From: an uncultured Blautia sp.
GTDB lineage: Bacteria > Bacillota > Clostridia > Lachnospirales > Lachnospiraceae
Direction: 5' to 3'
Length of the DNA stretch: 55,662 nucleotides
NCBI GenBank assembly: GCA_900553515.1
Contig: USDN01000013.1
Location: 1 to 55,662 of the forward strand
The translations under genes and the position numbers were made by a program. This document shows, piece after piece, positions 23,669 through 32,597 of the stretch. Under the pieces are notes generated by a model. The model had not been told where the DNA came from. It saw nothing but the letters and a program-made list of their open reading frames with translations, and made no database searches. The stretch's first letter is position 1. Each line of letters begins with the position of its first letter.

Positions 23669-25012
23669 TCACGATACTGATCTCTGTTCTCCCTGATCCT
23701 GATCCCATATCTGCATAATCTCTATCTCGCGAAAAAAATAATTCAGGATCTCTTCACAGGAGTATCCTTCCTTTGCCATCTCATTTGCTCCATTCTGGCT
23801 CATACCTACGCCATGTCCATATCCCTCTCCAGTGATCCGCACATGTTTTCCCGGTTCTGCCTCCAGCGTAATATATGCACTTGGGAGAAGGGCGCCCCCT
23901 GATGTTTCCGTCCCGTCTCTTTCTGTGATCACACATCCGGACGGAGAAAGAAACTGCCGGATCTCATATTCTTCCTCAAGCATAAAAGAATCATCTTCTG
24001 TAACAACCTGAAGTCCTGTCACTGCACCACTTTCACTTTTCTCTGTAACGGCTGCCGAAAGCAGGCCCCCTGATGTACCGGTCAGTTCCCGGGCCCTTTC
24101 TTCCAGGTTTCCCCATGGGATCACTGTCTCCCAGCGGCTCCAGGGCTGTTTAGAATCAAATTCACAGACCACACTTTTCAGATATGGAGCCGGCTGCTGA
24201 GCTCCCCATATTTCATCTGTACTGGTAACTCCTGCAGAAGTAGAAAAATAATATGCCTGCACCGGTTCCCCATTCTGGCAGAGAATCTTTCCCTGTGTTT
24301 CTTTTACTGCCTCTGAAGAGGCCTTTTGGGGAGAAATATTCTGATATACCTGAAAATTTACACTGTCATCCACATCCGCTTCCAGTTCTTTCAAACGTCC
24401 TTCCTGAATCTGCTTCCAGGCATACGTCCTGGCACAGACAGCCTGAGCTTTCAAAGCCTCTTTTTCATAGGAGGACGGCATTTCACTGGGAACTACCGCT
24501 TCCAGATAAGTCTCCAAAGGCACCTCATTGATGATTGTCAGTCCTTCAGATCTGCTTACGATCTCCAGATTTCCCTGATATACCGGATTTCCGCATTGGC
24601 GCTGAATGGAGGTAACCTGAATCCCACCCTTATGAGCAGGAATCTTTATCCTTTCTCCGGAAACTTTCAAAGTTTCCGGAGTGTAGATCTGTTCCTTTCC
24701 GTTACGGATCACTGTAACAGAAGGATGAAAATAGGACTGATGATCTGTGGTCATTAAAAGTACTCTTATCTTTTTATCCAGATGATCGGATTCTTCTGAT
24801 ATTTTCCTTTTTTCCTCTGCTGCCGCTGCAGACTTTCCCTGGGATTCCTCTTTCCCTTCGGACTTTTTATCCCGGCTGCTTTCTTCCATCAGTCTGAGAT
24901 ATTCTTCTTTTTCTTTCAAACGGGTCAGCGCTGCCTGATCCAATGCCACAGTCCCAAACAGAACTCCTGCAAGGATCAGCTGATATCCACAAAAAAATCT
25001 GATCTTCCTCAT
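23669..25012 (-). CDS. SpoIID/LytB-domain protein
   Basis: 447 residues. An N-terminal membrane anchor (about 6-25) is followed by a charged linker with Lys/Glu and Ala runs (about 35-80) and a SpoIID domain with VPLETYLEAVVPSEMP (about 170-185), AQAVCARTYA and the C-terminal GYGHGVGMSQNGA (about 400-412). SpoIID is a lytic transglycosylase acting on glycan strands during spore engulfment; related LytB-type proteins act in vegetative wall turnover, so the role here is open. The ATG at 25012 has a weak ribosome binding site and lies inside a terminator-like hairpin. A later start would remove the membrane anchor. Confidence 0.85.
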   Translation of the reverse strand: MRKIRFFCGYQLILAGVLFGTVALDQAALTRLKEKEEYLRLMEESSRDKKSEGKEESQGKSAAAAEEKRKISEESDHLDKKIRVLLMTTDHQSYFHPSVTVIRNGKEQIYTPETLKVSGERIKIPAHKGGIQVTSIQRQCGNPVYQGNLEIVSRSEGLTIINEVPLETYLEAVVPSEMPSSYEKEALKAQAVCARTYAWKQIQEGRLKELEADVDDSVNFQVYQNISPQKASSEAVKETQGKILCQNGEPVQAYYFSTSAGVTSTDEIWGAQQPAPYLKSVVCEFDSKQPWSRWETVIPWGNLEERARELTGTSGGLLSAAVTEKSESGAVTGLQVVTEDDSFMLEEEYEIRQFLSPSGCVITERDGTETSGGALLPSAYITLEAEPGKHVRITGEGYGHGVGMSQNGANEMAKEGYSCEEILNYFFREIEIMQIWDQDQGEQRSVS

Positions 25013-25039
25013 ATATCCATTATATGAAGAAGACCAGAT
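24991..25039 (-). terminator. Intrinsic terminator after galM, overlapping the SpoIID-like start
   Basis: On the minus strand an 18-base stem (25022-25039 with 24997-25014, two G-U pairs), a seven-base loop, then seven T (24991-24997). The start codon of the SpoIID-like gene (25010-25012) is in the 3' arm, and the T-run encodes two of its first phenylalanines. Confidence 0.85.
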
Positions 25040-25046
25040 TTCATGA

Positions 25047-26102
25047 TCAGTCTTTTACAGAAAAACGGTAAACAGTTTCAGAGTAATAACGTTCTCCCTT
25101 TTCCAGTATTGGTGAATGAAAAAGTTCCACATTTACCGCATTCGGCTCTACCTGAGTTTCCAGACAGAATCCATCACGTTTTTGATAAATATGTCCGTTC
25201 TTTCCCTTTTCATCCTCTATAAAATTACCTGCATAAAACTGCACACAGGGACAATCTGTAAGAGCTTCCATAAAAATTCCTGTTTTTTCAGAACGGGCAC
25301 AGGCAATCTCGCGGATTTCAGCCTGAGTGTAACCATCGGTCACGTAATTATGGTCATAGCCTCCCGTGATCTTCAGCTGTTCAAAATCTGCATCAATATC
25401 CTGTCCGATTTGTTTTTCTCTGCGGAAATCCATAGGAGTTCCTTCTATAGGAACATTCTCTCCAAGGGGAATAGAACCTTCTCCCACAGGAGTATATTCC
25501 TGTGCATGAATCGTAAGATACTGATCCAGCATACTTCCGCTGCCTTCTCCTGAAAGGTTGAAATAAGAATGATTCGTCATATTGGCAATGGTTGTCTTGT
25601 CACTGATTCCGCTGTATACAATACGAATGGCATTTTCTTCGGTAAATTCATAAGTAACACTGACATTAAATTCCCCCGGAAAACCATTTTCGCCATCAGG
25701 GCTGATCCTTCCCAATGTTACACTGTTGTCATCCTGATCTATATGTTTCACTTCCCAGACTTTTTTTTCAAACCCGTCTGGTCCGCTGTGGAGATTATTT
25801 TCGCCTTCATTTTTCTCAAGGATCACTTCTTTTCCATCCAGTGTAAAGCGGGCTCCTGCGATCCTGTTTCCGCTTCGTCCGATACATGCGCCAAAAAAAC
25901 AGCCGTTTTTTTGATAACCTGTCAGATCGTCATAGCCCAGCACAACATCCGTCAGCTTTCCCTCTCTGTCCGGCACGCATAATTTCAGCAGGATTGCTCC
26001 ATACTGGAGCACTTCCGCATAAGCGCCAGATTTATTTTCCAGATGAAATACTTTTACTTCCTCACCAGTCGGCAGTTTATCAAAAATTTTTTCTGTTACC
26101 AT
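25047..26102 (-). CDS. galM: Aldose 1-epimerase (galactose mutarotase)
   Basis: Interconverts alpha and beta anomers of galactose and glucose. 351 residues of the GalM beta-supersandwich fold. Catalytic residues are recognisable: His in NNLHSGPDGF (about 92-101), His in TNHSYFNLSG (about 176-185) and the base Glu in GFCLETQ (about 313-319). The ATG at 26102 follows GCAGGAGG; longer in-frame starts run through the 6S-like RNA region. No promoter is obvious between the RNA's terminator and galM, so read-through transcription is possible. Confidence 0.94.
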   Translation of the reverse strand: MVTEKIFDKLPTGEEVKVFHLENKSGAYAEVLQYGAILLKLCVPDREGKLTDVVLGYDDLTGYQKNGCFFGACIGRSGNRIAGARFTLDGKEVILEKNEGENNLHSGPDGFEKKVWEVKHIDQDDNSVTLGRISPDGENGFPGEFNVSVTYEFTEENAIRIVYSGISDKTTIANMTNHSYFNLSGEGSGSMLDQYLTIHAQEYTPVGEGSIPLGENVPIEGTPMDFRREKQIGQDIDADFEQLKITGGYDHNYVTDGYTQAEIREIACARSEKTGIFMEALTDCPCVQFYAGNFIEDEKGKNGHIYQKRDGFCLETQVEPNAVNVELFHSPILEKGERYYSETVYRFSVKD

Positions 26103-26134
26103 GATTTTTCCCTCCTGCAGTACACTTCTATGTA

Positions 26135-26159
26135 CAAAAAAGAGCCTTCGAAAAGGCTC
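26135..26159 (-). terminator. Intrinsic terminator of the 6S-like RNA
   Basis: GAGCCTT (26153-26159 on the complement) pairs with AAGGCTC (26142-26148) around a TTCG-type loop, followed by six T. It is only about 35 bases before the galM start. Confidence 0.85.
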
Positions 26160-26164
26160 ATTCT

Positions 26165-26361
26165 TTTCTGAAAGTCCCGGAATGCCGTTCCCTTCCTTTT
26201 GACGCCTAGCCGAAGCCAGGTGGGTGTCCTCAACAGATGATCTGCCTACCACAACGAGAGGTCTGACATCACGATCTGCGATGTTGGAGTCCCTTCATGT
26301 CAATGTAGGTTCAAAATAAAAAGGGGCCTCGCACATTCCAGGATACTTTCTCTTTTCTGTT
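26165..26361 (-). ncRNA. ssrS: Probable 6S RNA
   Basis: A stand-alone transcript of about 195 bases with its own consensus promoter and terminator and no reading frame. Its ends close on each other: CCTGGAATG (26334-26342) pairs with CATTCCGGG (26176-26184). Inside are long internal pairings around a central open region and a small CCTGGC-TTCG-GCTAGG hairpin on the 3' side. This layout is that of 6S RNA, the RNA polymerase-sigma-A inhibitor, and the primary sequence resembles clostridial 6S as I remember it. I could not align it. Another structured RNA is possible. Confidence 0.68.
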
Positions 26362-26367
26362 ATTACT

Positions 26368-26396
26368 ATTGTACTCTATTATATGTTATTTTTCAA
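26368..26396 (-). promoter_or_regulatory. Promoter of the 6S-like RNA
   Basis: -35 TTGAAA (26391-26396), 17-base spacer, -10 TACAAT (26368-26373). The predicted start lies near 26361, just before the closing stem. Confidence 0.72.
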
Positions 26397-26455
26397 TACA
26401 ATATTTGTGCTGAAATAAAATAATTTGGTCACTATTTACAGCAGCTGCAGACCAT

Positions 26456-27949
26456 TCAGCAGATTCCCAGGATTTTCTTTACAGTTTCCGGCATATCCGG
26501 TGCATCTACTACTGTATCATGAAGGATCGGTGCTGTACGGATTTCTTCTACTGCCTTCGGAACTTTCACACCACTTAAAGCAGAAAGCGCATCGCAAAGA
26601 GCAAAATCGTCCAATCCCTGATAACGATCAGAGATTGCATCCATAACACTTCTGGTAAACTTATATGGACTTGCTGTTGACGCGATCACTGTCGGTGTCT
26701 GATCTTCTGTATCGCGAAGATATTTCTGATAAACTCCTGCAGCCACTGCAGTATGAGGATCGATCACATAGCCGCTTCCATACCAGGTAGCACTGATAGC
26801 TTCCCTTGTTTCTCCCTCGCTGCAGAAATTTCCGTAAAAGTCTTCAAGTCCTTTTTTCATCTCTTCTGAGATGGTATACTCGCCGCCCTCACTTAAAGCT
26901 TTCATAAGCTCTGCACACTGCTGTGCATTTTCACCTGTCAGACGATAGATCAGACGTTCCAGATTACTGGAGATCAGGATATCCATAGATGGAGAAGTAG
27001 TCAGTATAAACTCTCTTTTCCGATCATAGGTTCCGGTACGGAAAAAGTCAAAAAGAACTTTATTTTCGTTAGAAGCACAGATCAGTTTCCCAATAGGAAG
27101 TCCCATCTCCTTGGCATAATAAGCAGCAAGGATATTTCCAAAGTTTCCTGTAGGAACGACCACATTGATCTTATCCCCTGACTGTATCTCTCCGGACTTC
27201 ACCAGTTTTCCATAAGCATATACATAGTATACGATCTGCGGAACCAGACGTCCTATATTGATGGAATTTGCAGAAGAGAACTGATAACCTGCACTGTCAA
27301 GCTCCTGCGCCAGCTGCTGATCATTGAACATCTTTTTTACTGCAGTCTGGGCATCATCAAAATTACCTGTGATGCCTACCACATAAGTATTGTTTCCTTT
27401 CTGGGTCACCATCTGTTTTTCCTGAATAGGACTGACACCATGTTTCGGATAAAAAACAATGATCTTTGTTCCCGGAACATCCGCAAAACCTGCCATAGCG
27501 GCCTTTCCGGTATCGCCAGAAGTTGCGGTAAGGATCACGATCTCATTTTTCACCTGATTCTTTTTTGCTGCTGTCGTCATAAGATGCGGAAGAATAGAAA
27601 GAGCCATATCTTTAAAAGCTATGGTCGCTCCATGGAACAGCTCCAGAAAATATGCCTGGCCTGCTTTATGCAGCGGAGCGATCTCATCTGTATCAAATTT
27701 AGAATCATAGGCTCTGGCAATACAGTGCTTCAGCTCCTCTTCTGTAAAATCTGTAAGGAAACGGCTCATGACCTCATAGGCAGTTTCCTGGTATGTCATC
27801 TTTGAAAGATGCTCCATCGGTATATCAAGCTTCGGAACAGTGGTGGGGACAAATAAACCTCCGTCCTCTGAAAGTCCCTTAAGAATAGCCATGGAGGCTG
27901 TTACCGTTTCTTCTTTACCTCTGGTACTTCTGTATAATACCTGCATCAT
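26456..27949 (-). CDS. thrC: Threonine synthase
   Basis: PLP enzyme converting O-phosphohomoserine to threonine. 497 residues, the long ThrC form. The N-terminal YRSTRG starts the fold; the PLP lysine is in ATIAFKDMAL (about residue 113), with the phosphate loop SGDTGKAA (about 146-153) downstream. Two ATG codons (27949, 27946) follow AGGCAGGAACG and either may be used. It is alone, with an extended -10 promoter; no hom or thrB is adjacent, so the threonine pathway is dispersed. Confidence 0.95.
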   Translation of the reverse strand: MMQVLYRSTRGKEETVTASMAILKGLSEDGGLFVPTTVPKLDIPMEHLSKMTYQETAYEVMSRFLTDFTEEELKHCIARAYDSKFDTDEIAPLHKAGQAYFLELFHGATIAFKDMALSILPHLMTTAAKKNQVKNEIVILTATSGDTGKAAMAGFADVPGTKIIVFYPKHGVSPIQEKQMVTQKGNNTYVVGITGNFDDAQTAVKKMFNDQQLAQELDSAGYQFSSANSINIGRLVPQIVYYVYAYGKLVKSGEIQSGDKINVVVPTGNFGNILAAYYAKEMGLPIGKLICASNENKVLFDFFRTGTYDRKREFILTTSPSMDILISSNLERLIYRLTGENAQQCAELMKALSEGGEYTISEEMKKGLEDFYGNFCSEGETREAISATWYGSGYVIDPHTAVAAGVYQKYLRDTEDQTPTVIASTASPYKFTRSVMDAISDRYQGLDDFALCDALSALSGVKVPKAVEEIRTAPILHDTVVDAPDMPETVKKILGIC

Positions 27950-27987
27950 CGTTCCTGCCTTTCTTCTGTATCAGTTATTTTTGCAAC

Positions 27988-27996
27988 ATTGTAACA
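27988..27996 (-). promoter_or_regulatory. Extended -10 element before thrC
   Basis: TGTTACAAT on the minus strand matches an extended -10; no good -35 at standard spacing. Confidence 0.5.
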
Positions 27997-28049
27997 TGAA
28001 CTTTAGCAAAATACCATAGTAAAATCGCCGAAAGATCATAAAGCAGAAA

Positions 28050-28087
28050 AGAAAATAAAAAAGGAGCTGCACATTGCCTGTGCAGCT
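28050..28087 (-). terminator. Intrinsic terminator after the SleB-like gene
   Basis: On the minus strand AGCTGCACA (28079-28087) pairs perfectly with TGTGCAGCT (28065-28073), followed by CCTTTTTTATTTT. Confidence 0.88.
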
Positions 28088-28103
28088 ATCCATATTTTAT
28101 GTC

Positions 28104-29021
28104 CTATTCAGCCTTAACCATCTGGACAAGTTCAGCCTCTGAATCTTTATCTGACTTTTTTTCTGATTTCTTATCTTCTGAAACCTCTTCCGGATAAGTA
28201 TAAAATTCGTGAACCCCATGTTTGAAAAGCTTTGTCAGATCTTTTTCAAACCAGGCAATATTGTGCTTCTCCGCAGCTGACTTCTGGATAAAAAACAATG
28301 CTCCTTCTGAATAATCTGCTCCTTCAAGTGCCTGCTTCACAGCCTCTCTCGTCTCATCTGTAACTGTCACTTCACCGATTCTTCCATCTGCCACCGGAGA
28401 AAACTGCGGTACCCCGTTATCATATTCCCAGATAACGTCTGTTATATTATCAGGAAATTCCGGATGTCTGACACGGTTCATGATTACATTGGCGATCAGT
28501 ACACGGCCTTTAATATCCTCGGTCCCTGCCTCTGCTTCTACAATCTGGAGAAGATTCTCATAGTCTTCATCCGACATCATTTTTGCAGAAGATGACATGG
28601 AAACCATTTTAGAATCCAGATCATTGACAGCAGCTGCCATAGGTACGCTAAGATCTATCTCCTCTGCAGGCTTGCCTACTTTCTGAACACGCTGTCCCAC
28701 AACTACATGCTCACAGGAGGTACCGATCCTGTAGATTTCCGATCCTTCGGCAGGAGTTGCACTGATCCCGGAAGCGATCCCCGCGATTCCGGTAGGGAGG
28801 TCATACTCATTCTCGTCTTCCAGAGCATATCCTGACTCTTCTTCAGAAGCTGCATAAACCTCGCTCTCTTTTTCACTTCCGATAAAACGGCCGCCTGCTG
28901 AAACAGCCAGGGCTGCCAGCGCGCATACACTGACAGAGATCACTGCGCGTACAGAAGCGTTTCCTGTCTTTTTTCTTTCTTCCTGTGGTTGATGATTTTG
29001 TGATAATTTCCTGTTTCTCAT
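28104..29021 (-). CDS. SleB-type cell wall hydrolase (Hydrolase_2 family)
   Basis: 305 residues. A basic N-terminus and one hydrophobic segment (about 24-44) export or anchor it. A linker (50-150) follows, then the SleB/CwlJ hydrolase domain (about 155-275) with the proposed catalytic Glu in VEAEAGTED and the family's IANVIMNRV and FSPVADG stretches. The C-tail is Lys/Glu rich. SleB enzymes are lytic transglycosylases that open spore cortex, but vegetative paralogues are common in Lachnospiraceae, so this is not proof of sporulation. The ATG follows AAGGAATGTAGG. Confidence 0.87.
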   Translation of the reverse strand: MRNRKLSQNHQPQEERKKTGNASVRAVISVSVCALAALAVSAGGRFIGSEKESEVYAASEEESGYALEDENEYDLPTGIAGIASGISATPAEGSEIYRIGTSCEHVVVGQRVQKVGKPAEEIDLSVPMAAAVNDLDSKMVSMSSSAKMMSDEDYENLLQIVEAEAGTEDIKGRVLIANVIMNRVRHPEFPDNITDVIWEYDNGVPQFSPVADGRIGEVTVTDETREAVKQALEGADYSEGALFFIQKSAAEKHNIAWFEKDLTKLFKHGVHEFYTYPEEVSEDKKSEKKSDKDSEAELVQMVKAE

Positions 29022-29094
29022 AGTCCTACATTCCTTGCATTTTCTTTATGTCATATTTTATTTCTTTTGTAACATTTTCGTAATGCATAAGAAA

Positions 29095-29123
29095 ATTATA
29101 TTTAATAAGCAGATGGATGTCAA
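29095..29123 (-). promoter_or_regulatory. Promoter of the SleB-like gene
   Basis: Perfect -35 TTGACA (29118-29123), 17-base spacer, perfect -10 TATAAT (29095-29100): the best sigma-A match in the window. Confidence 0.85.
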
Positions 29124-29447
29124 CCCATTTTTTTCATCTTTGTGCTATTTTACCAGTTTTATGATAGAAAACAAGCTTATTTCATGAGTATTTTCTGCTC
29201 TTTGCACAATTTTTTTAACAAAAAATTACATCTCCATAAATTCATTATAAGCAGATCACCATTCACTGGTCAAGAAATTTTCATCCAATTATTCTAACAA
29301 TTTTCTTCTTTTTTTGTAGATTCCGCTCTTTTTTATATGTATATTTTGTCCATATATTTTTTATATATTTGATATTTTTTATAGATATTATCCAACAATT
29401 ATGGTATGATAAAAACAAATAAAAAGTGTCAGGAGGGAGGACTACTT
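29124..29447. other. A/T-rich intergenic stretch with extended -10 promoter
   Basis: Very A/T-rich spacer without a credible gene. The only clear element is TGGTATGAT (29402-29410, plus strand), an extended -10 for the cytidylate kinase-like gene, followed by the ribosome binding site GGAGGGAGG. I see no hairpin. Confidence 0.55.
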
Positions 29448-30044
29448 ATGAGTAAACGTATTATCACCATCAATCGAATGTACGGCAGCGGCGGCCGTGT
29501 CATCGGCAAGGCTCTGGCTGAAAAGCTCGGGTTTGCTTTTTATGACAAAGAACTGATCGAACTGGCAGGAAAAGAAAAACAGATTCCTTTCACCGAACTG
29601 GCAAAGGTAGATGAAAAAAAGCCTCACCAGTGGCGTTTTTCCGGTGACCATGATGTCCAGATCACTCCTGATTTTTATACATTGCCCATGAATGATGTGC
29701 TGTATGATGCTCAGAAGGAGATCATTCTTTCTCTTGCAGAAAAGGGGAACTGTGTCATTGTAGGCCGATGTGCCAACTATATCCTGAAAGAACGCTGTCT
29801 CAGCGTATATATCCACGCTCCCTTTGATCTCCGCGTCCGCAATGTGCAGGCACGTACCGGCCGTGAAGAAAAAAGCGCCCGCAAAATGGTAAAACGAATG
29901 GATAAAGAACGTCGTGCTTATTATGAATTTTTTACGGATGCAAAATGGACAGACTTAAGCCAGTATGATCTCTGCATTGACAGCAGCAGATTTACAGAAG
30001 ACCAGATTCTTGAAATCCTTACAGAAGCTGCCCGGGACTGCTGA
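29448..30044 (+). CDS. Cytidylate kinase-like family protein
   Basis: 198-residue P-loop kinase of the cytidylate kinase-like group common in Clostridia. The N-terminal nucleotide loop is YGSGGRVIGKAL (about residues 11-22), and a lid/base region with GREEKSARKMVKRMDKERR lies near 145-163. It is not Cmk itself, which is larger and has a distinct CMP domain. The natural substrate is unknown. The ATG at 29448 follows GGAGGGAGG; the ATG at 29406 overlaps the -10. Monocistronic. Confidence 0.88.
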   Translation: MSKRIITINRMYGSGGRVIGKALAEKLGFAFYDKELIELAGKEKQIPFTELAKVDEKKPHQWRFSGDHDVQITPDFYTLPMNDVLYDAQKEIILSLAEKGNCVIVGRCANYILKERCLSVYIHAPFDLRVRNVQARTGREEKSARKMVKRMDKERRAYYEFFTDAKWTDLSQYDLCIDSSRFTEDQILEILTEAARDC

Positions 30045-30097
30045 CCTCTTCTGAACGCTATGTTCAAAGGAAACTTTTTTAAAGTCTGATTAAAAAG

Positions 30098-30156
30098 GGA
30101 TCATGAAAAGCTGTTTTTTCACTGAAAGCAAACTTTTCATGATCCTGTTTTTTTAT
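30098..30156 (+). terminator. Intrinsic terminator after the cytidylate kinase-like gene
   Basis: GGATCATGAAAAG (30098-30110) pairs perfectly with CTTTTCATGATCC (30133-30145), then TGTTTTTTTATTTTT. It probably also serves the convergent DUF362 gene. Confidence 0.88.
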
Positions 30157-31253
30157 TTTTGATGATTTTCAATATAATCCTTCAAAAACTGATATACCTG
30201 GTCTTCCACCGGAGGACACCCCTCCAGATGATGGCAGAAATTTCTGGTGCAGTGACCAATTCCAAGCTCTCCTGTTTTTCCTCGAAAGCCCTGTCCGATA
30301 TGGATTTTTTCATGAAGCCTGTCCAGAAGTCCTTCCTGCTTCAGCATATCCAAAGCCGGAATCAGGTATCCATAACAGGCGCTGCAGGATTCTACTTCTT
30401 CTACTGCATCTGCAACTTCTATCACTTTTCTGGACCTGGGAAGCTGTTTCTCCATATCTGTTCCACAGACGCGGATATCTGCCCTGGCAATGTCAGAACA
30501 GCCTATTCCAAGTTTGCCTGCCATCTCCACATAAGGAACATCCGATACTTCGTAATGCATCATATGACATACATAAGCGTCTATCAATACCGGATCTCTG
30601 CCCACAAGCACCCGGTTCATTACTACCGGGTTTCCTCCATCCTCAAAATCCAGATCCCCGCAAATATTATCCACCACGATAAAATCCTGATGAATCCCCG
30701 CGTTCAGATGAGCGATCGGTTTATGAAGCCCCAGGGAATGAAAACGTCTTTTTTCAGAATTAGGGATCAATCCTTTCATATTCTTAAGAGCACAGGTGAT
30801 CTTTGTCTGGCAGTGACCTTTCAGCACCGGAACATTAATAAGAAAGTCGATATCTTTCACACCGCTGCAGATATGCAGTTCCATTCCACTGCAGTTTTCT
30901 GTATAGCCTTTATCCTTCTGTGTATCATGAAATTTTATTTGATATGTGTCACAAATCTCATCATAGCCACAGGCATAAAAAACATCCATGGTACGCTCTC
31001 CTACCCAGGATCCTTCGATCATGGTAAGATCATGAAAGCCTTTTTCTTTCAGATATTCTGCAATCCCGGCCAGAATTTCTCTGTGGGTAGTGGCGCCGTT
31101 GGAAGGATCAGAAGCAGAGACCATATTGGGTTTGATCCCAATTCGGAGTTTTTTATCCCCGATCAGCTCTGCCAGTTTACTTTCCTCCAGAAGTTCCTTT
31201 GTCATTTCTTTATAATCTGTTCCATATTTGATAAAGATCTGATTTTTTTCCAT
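30153..31253 (-). CDS. DUF362 domain-containing protein
   Basis: 366 residues of the DUF362 family, recognised by KPNMVSASDPSNGATTH (about residues 41-57), NVPVLKGHCQTKITCALKNMKG (split over about 138-160) and GRDPVLIDA. Family members are often joined to ferredoxin domains. Here there is no 4Fe-4S ferredoxin, but the C-terminal third has clustered cysteines (CSACYG, CTRNFC, EGCPP), which suggests a metal or Fe-S site. Function unknown. The ATG follows AAGGGAG at a longish spacing. It lies 17 bases after the CNNM-type gene and is probably co-transcribed with it. Confidence 0.85.
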   Translation of the reverse strand: MEKNQIFIKYGTDYKEMTKELLEESKLAELIGDKKLRIGIKPNMVSASDPSNGATTHREILAGIAEYLKEKGFHDLTMIEGSWVGERTMDVFYACGYDEICDTYQIKFHDTQKDKGYTENCSGMELHICSGVKDIDFLINVPVLKGHCQTKITCALKNMKGLIPNSEKRRFHSLGLHKPIAHLNAGIHQDFIVVDNICGDLDFEDGGNPVVMNRVLVGRDPVLIDAYVCHMMHYEVSDVPYVEMAGKLGIGCSDIARADIRVCGTDMEKQLPRSRKVIEVADAVEEVESCSACYGYLIPALDMLKQEGLLDRLHEKIHIGQGFRGKTGELGIGHCTRNFCHHLEGCPPVEDQVYQFLKDYIENHQK

Positions 31254-31270
31254 TCAAATAATTCTCCCTT

Positions 31271-32560
31271 TTATTCATCCTTATCATTTCCGGAATCGTA
31301 ATAGCCTTCTGGAATATAAATATGGACAGCCTCTATACGATTCTTTTCTGTAGCATCTACCACCAGCTTCACACCATCTTCTGTAGTATAAGATTCTCCC
31401 TCTTTTGGGAAATAATCCAGTTTTTCAATGATATATCCGCCAATGGAATCATAGTCTTCGGAATCCAGCTTCAGGCCAAGTGTCTCATTCAGATCATCCA
31501 GTTTCGCTGATCCCTGTGCAGTATATTCCCTGTCAGGAATGATTTCCTGCATATCCTCCACTTCATCTGCATCATATTCATCACGGATCTCTCCTACGAT
31601 TTCCTCCAGAAGGTCTTCCATGGTGATCATGCCTGCCGTAGCACCATATTCATCCAGAACAATCACAAAATTAACGGAATACTGCTTCATCTCCATCAAA
31701 AGAGCCGCTGTACTTTTATGTTCATATGTGAAATACGGTTTCCGCAGAATATCCCGGATAGAAAATTTCTCCTTAGGATCCCAGAGAAGAAGATCTTTCA
31801 TATTAATAGTTCCAATGATGTTGTCTGTACTGTCCTCATAGACCGGATAACGCGTATAACCATCCTCCTTAAAACTGTCCAGCAGTTCCTCATAGGTGGC
31901 ATTTACATCAATAAAGGACATATCGATCCTTGGCACCATCACATCCTTTGCCCTTGAATCGCCAAAATCAAACACATTGTAGATCATTTTCTTCTCTTCT
32001 GACTCAATCACACCGTCCTCGTGACTGACATCCACGATGGTTCTCAGCTCCTGCTCGGTCATGGTACTCTGTTTCCCTTTTGGATCAACACCAAGAATGT
32101 ACAAAATACCATTAGACAGTCTGTTCACAATAAAGATCACAGGGGTAAGCACTTTCATAAGAAAATAAATGATCGGTGCATAAGACATGGACAGCTTTTC
32201 TGCATATAAAGTAGCCATGGTCTTAGGTGTGATCTCCCCAAAAAGAAGGACCAGAAGAGTCAGAACCCCGGTTGCAATACCTACAAAAGCATTTCCCAGT
32301 ACCCGTGTTGTCCAGGTAGTTGCAAGAGAAGAAGCCGAAAGATTCACAATATTATTCCCAATGAGAATCGTGCTGAGAAGTTTTCCCGGATTATCAATGA
32401 TCTTCTGCAAAATCTTTGCCCGTTTATTTCCCTCATTTACCAGAGACATGATATAAATTTTATTGACAGTTGTCATTGCTGTTTCCGCAGACGAAAAGAA
32501 AGCAGAAAGCAGCAGCAGGATCAAAAGTACGATCAGTTGTATGACGTCGCCCGAATCCAA
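31271..32560 (-). CDS. CNNM/CorC (hemolysin) family transporter-like protein
   Basis: 429 residues: N-terminal DUF21/CNNM membrane domain with three to four helices (about 5-135), a pair of CBS domains (about 205-325, including VMVPRIDM and the EYGATAGMITMEDLLEEIVGEI-type stretch in two halves) and a C-terminal CorC_HlyC domain (about 350-420). CNNM proteins move or sense Mg2+; the older name hemolysin is misleading. The start is TTG at 32560, eight bases after AAGGAG. Promoter at 32598-32626. Confidence 0.92.
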   Translation of the reverse strand: MDSGDVIQLIVLLILLLLSAFFSSAETAMTTVNKIYIMSLVNEGNKRAKILQKIIDNPGKLLSTILIGNNIVNLSASSLATTWTTRVLGNAFVGIATGVLTLLVLLFGEITPKTMATLYAEKLSMSYAPIIYFLMKVLTPVIFIVNRLSNGILYILGVDPKGKQSTMTEQELRTIVDVSHEDGVIESEEKKMIYNVFDFGDSRAKDVMVPRIDMSFIDVNATYEELLDSFKEDGYTRYPVYEDSTDNIIGTINMKDLLLWDPKEKFSIRDILRKPYFTYEHKSTAALLMEMKQYSVNFVIVLDEYGATAGMITMEDLLEEIVGEIRDEYDADEVEDMQEIIPDREYTAQGSAKLDDLNETLGLKLDSEDYDSIGGYIIEKLDYFPKEGESYTTEDGVKLVVDATEKNRIEAVHIYIPEGYYDSGNDKDE

Positions 32561-32597
32561 ATATGTTCACTCCTTTTTATAAAAATATATAACATGA

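Noticed and set aside
26165..26361. Lysine-, SAM- or other riboswitch for galM
   Set aside because: The region has no core motif of those classes, is closed at both ends and ends in its own terminator; 6S RNA fits better.
23669..29021. Proof that the organism sporulates
   Set aside because: SpoIID- and SleB-type domains also occur in vegetative wall enzymes of non-sporing Lachnospiraceae; two genes are not sufficient.
30159..31301. 380-codon plus-strand open frame opposite the DUF362 gene
   Set aside because: Long, but antisense to a recognised family, no ribosome binding site, and starts in the terminator. Treated as a chance shadow.
31271..32560. Hemolysin
   Set aside because: The hemolysin label for this family is historical; the CNNM, CBS and CorC domains indicate ion transport or sensing.
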